From DAOTXL01 sp034434895 (GTDB lineage Bacteria; Chloroflexota; Anaerolineae; JAAYZQ01): a stretch of 14,132 nucleotides of DNA. The stretch is taken from contig DAOTYI010000281.1 of the NCBI GenBank assembly GCA_034434895.1, positions 1 to 14,132 of the forward strand. Direction: 5' to 3'. A model generated the notes under the pieces. The model worked only from the letters and a program-made list of their open reading frames with translations, was not told the origin of the DNA and did not search any database. Positions 12,548-14,132 of the stretch are shown here, piece by piece. The first letter of the stretch is position 1. The number at the start of each line of letters is the position of its first letter. A program made the translations under genes and the position numbers.

Positions 12548-13450
12548 TCAGTCAAATCCCGCGAACACACAACACTCACGGATGGAATATGCGGCCAGAC
12601 CCAGGTCAGCGGCCAGTTGCCGGGCCGGGCGGGAAGGGCTGACGATCGCGTTGACCCCGGCCTGCACCGCCAGCGGATCGAGTCGGTCGCGGTACGGGCC
12701 CTGTGGCCTCATGCAGCCCAGGTAGAGCGGTATGTCGGGGAAGCGCAGCCGCGCTTCGGCCAGCAGATCAGCGACGGCCTCGGGGGCAGGCGGATGTCGG
12801 TCGGCGTAACGGGTGCCGGGCGTGGGGATGAACACGAGCAGCACCAGGCCGTCGGCCCCGCATTCCTGGAGCCGCTCGAAAGCGGGCAGTTCATGGCCCA
12901 ACTCCCCACCCCGCAACCCGATGGTGACATGCGGCAGGGTCCGGGCATAGCGCCGCAGCAGGCGATAGGTCACGACATAATCCTCCACACTGCGGTCCAG
13001 GCCGTAGACCTGGTGGATGGTGATGTCATCCCCCACAAAGTCAAAGGAGACGACATCCACCAGCGGGGCGATGGCCGCCATCTCGGCCTCAGAGATAAAA
13101 CCGACATGCCAGTTCATCCTCCGCCCCGGCCGCCAGGTGCGCACCCGATCCAGGTGGGCCAGCACCGGCACCCTGCCGGTGGGGTCGCAGCCGCCGGAGA
13201 TGAGACAACTGCTGCTGGCATCCGGCTCTACCTCCCAGATCGGGCGCATGGCAGCCAGATAGTGGCCGCCACAGTGAGCGCAATCCAGGGCGCATTGTCG
13301 GCCGGTCAGGCTCAGCACGGCTGTGTCCAGCGGATACGACCAGGTGATCTCGTCGGGAAAGTGAGCGCGCCGTGTCGCCCAGGCGCGGACAAGTTTGTGG
13401 TTGGCAGTCAGTGGACAATCGTCAGAAGTCAGAGTTCTTCCTCCTGCCAC
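12548..13450 (-). CDS. Radical SAM protein of unknown substrate
   Basis: About 300 aa. The [4Fe-4S]/SAM motif is C53-x3-C57-x2-C60 (CALDCAHC) within LSLTGRQCALDCAHCGGHYL. Other conserved-looking blocks are SCLISGGCDPTG (81-92), VDVVSFDFVGDD (131-142), VYGLDRSVEDYV (148-159), FIPTPGTRYAD (207-217), LGCMRPQGPYR (244-254) and the C-terminal RECCVF (291-296). Extra cysteines (C82, C88, C246, C293, C294) could hold a second cluster. The general look is that of biotin/lipoyl-synthase-like enzymes. A relation to LipS1/LipS2-type lipoyl synthase subunits is possible, but I cannot confirm it. The start is uncertain: GTG 13450 has no good ribosome binding site, while GGAGG sits 7 nt before an in-frame CTG (codon 7), and the first 20 codons look like intergenic sequence. 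Confidence 0.8.
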   Translation of the reverse strand: MAGGRTLTSDDCPLTANHKLVRAWATRRAHFPDEITWSYPLDTAVLSLTGRQCALDCAHCGGHYLAAMRPIWEVEPDASSSCLISGGCDPTGRVPVLAHLDRVRTWRPGRRMNWHVGFISEAEMAAIAPLVDVVSFDFVGDDITIHQVYGLDRSVEDYVVTYRLLRRYARTLPHVTIGLRGGELGHELPAFERLQECGADGLVLLVFIPTPGTRYADRHPPAPEAVADLLAEARLRFPDIPLYLGCMRPQGPYRDRLDPLAVQAGVNAIVSPSRPARQLAADLGLAAYSIRECCVFAGFD

Positions 13451-13489
13451 CAGACAGCAGCCCCAAGGGATCGATCAGGCCCTCTATAC

Positions 13490-13520
13490 CACAACCCCGG
13501 CCTGTGCAGCCGGGGTTGTG
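13490..13520 (-). terminator. 12-bp perfect hairpin, probable terminator
   Basis: CACAACCCCGGC (13490-13501) and GCCGGGGTTGTG (13509-13520) with a 7-nt loop form a strong stem. It lies 18 bp after the stop of the DUF3782-like gene and upstream of the radical SAM gene. It has no U-tract on either strand, so termination is suggested by position and stability, not by a complete intrinsic-terminator signature. Confidence 0.6.
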
Positions 13521-13538
13521 ACCGTTCTCCTCCGGGCC

Positions 13539-14132
13539 TCATTCGGCAGTTTCTTCTTCCGGCTCGACCACTTCAAAGCCGGCCTCTCGCAGCGCCTGGG
13601 CACGACGGCTGTGAATGGAAGCCACGGCCAGGACCACCCGCGCCGGTACAACCCCGGTTACTTCGGTGTAAAGACGCCGCTTCCGCTCCAGTCGCTCCTG
13701 AGTCTTGGGGCCGGCACTGGCCATGATCTCGACCAGGATATGCGCCCCGTCGGTGATCAGCACGTCATATTGTTCGCCGTTGATAAAGCGCGATTGTACC
13801 TGAACGCCAAAGGACTTTTCCAACAACGAGGCGATGGTCTGGCGGAACAGGCTTTCGTTGCGGATGCCCCGACGAGCGCCTAACCGTTCGATGGCCCACC
13901 GCAGCTCCTGAAAGCCCTCCTCCATCCGCTTCTCCAGGCTGGTGAAGCGCTGGTCCACCGCTTCGAAGCGGCGGTCCACCTGGTCGAAGCGGCGGTCCAC
14001 CTGGTCGAAGCGGCGGTCAGTTTCCTCCCGAAAATCTCGCACCTCCTGGTGGAGCGCAGCAAACTCCTGCCGCGAGGGAAATGACTCCAGCATCAGCCCC
14101 CACAGTTCATGGCGGGACTCTGGATGTTCACG
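13539..14132 (-). CDS. DUF3782-like coiled-coil protein with PD-(D/E)XK-type C-terminal domain, probably 5'-truncated by the window
   Basis: The visible frame is open from the window edge; 13 codons (REHPESRHELWGL) precede the first ATG at 14093. HPESRHELW and PSRQEF read as the normal N-terminal part of such proteins, and the ATG has no good ribosome binding site, so the start is probably outside. If the ATG is used, the protein has 184 aa. Residues about 12-66 (from the ATG) are a charged coiled coil of heptads (DRRFDQV repeats). Residues 78-178 resemble a restriction-endonuclease-like fold: YDVLITDG (109-116) and LVEIMAS (120-126). The position where a catalytic Lys (ExK) is expected holds M124. 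The last residues are acidic (EPEEETAE). These proteins are numerous in Chloroflexota and cyanobacteria, with unknown function. Confidence 0.78.
   Translation of the reverse strand, partial: REHPESRHELWGLMLESFPSRQEFAALHQEVRDFREETDRRFDQVDRRFDQVDRRFEAVDQRFTSLEKRMEEGFQELRWAIERLGARRGIRNESLFRQTIASLLEKSFGVQVQSRFINGEQYDVLITDGAHILVEIMASAGPKTQERLERKRRLYTEVTGVVPARVVLAVASIHSRRAQALREAGFEVVEPEEETAE
13935..14018 (-). repeat. 21-bp tandem repeats encoding coiled-coil heptads
   Basis: Two identical 21-bp units (13977-13997, 13998-14018) and two diverged ones (13956-13976, 13935-13955) encode successive DRRFDQV-type heptads. Identity at the DNA level indicates recent unit duplication within the coding sequence, in frame. 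Confidence 0.85.

Noticed and set aside
12617..13726. A 369-codon plus-strand open frame across the radical SAM gene and beyond
   Set aside because: It crosses the strong hairpin at 13490-13520 and runs antisense to two real genes; composition is shadow-like.

Overview
This 14.1 kb window is GC-rich (roughly 60-65% by eye), gene-dense chromosomal DNA, most likely from a member of the Chloroflexota (Anaerolineae/Caldilineae-like). That assignment is inferred from protein style: a zinc-ribbon/cold-shock fusion, a DUF2085 membrane protein, an M29 aminopeptidase, a DUF3782-type coiled-coil protein, a stand-alone MetH activation domain and C1-like dispersed intergenic repeats. No single marker proves it. 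There is no CRISPR array, transposase, phage gene or rRNA.

Layout, left to right. (1) 1-604: the 5' part of a membrane-anchored hypothetical protein and a tRNA-Leu(CAA), both on the minus strand, with a clear tRNA promoter. (2) 605-2669: a hairpin-rich leader, an ECF sigma factor and its zinc-finger anti-sigma partner; the anti-sigma ends in a sortase-signal-like tail (LPDTA, hydrophobic segment, Arg run). (3) 2670-3962: an intergenic repeat and a minus-strand M29 aminopeptidase. (4) 7453-4027, minus strand: a tight unit of MetH-activation-domain protein, HyuA-like ASKHA protein (4-bp start/stop overlap) and deoxynucleoside kinase. (5) 7538-9525: a DUF2085 membrane protein convergent with, and overlapping by 34 bp, an LPG-synthase-type (UPF0104) membrane protein. 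(6) 9529-9782: a 56-bp tandem palindrome repeat and a second copy of the dispersed repeat. (7) 9783-10823: SixA phosphatase and a zinc-ribbon cold-shock protein, divergent. (8) 10877-12505: an unrecognised two-part protein with an apparently leaderless mRNA, then a CheY-like response regulator. (9) 12548-14132, minus strand: a radical SAM enzyme and a DUF3782-like protein that probably runs past the window edge.

The clearest regulatory result is a set of seven sigma70-type promoters, every one with a 17-bp spacer, which fix several gene starts. The best candidates for something undescribed are the MetH-activation/HyuA pair, which could be an ATP-driven corrinoid reactivation system, and the anti-sigma factor that seems built to link membrane and cell wall. 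Next come the leaderless two-part protein of unknown function and the radical SAM enzyme of unknown substrate. All functional statements rest on motif recognition only; no database search was run.
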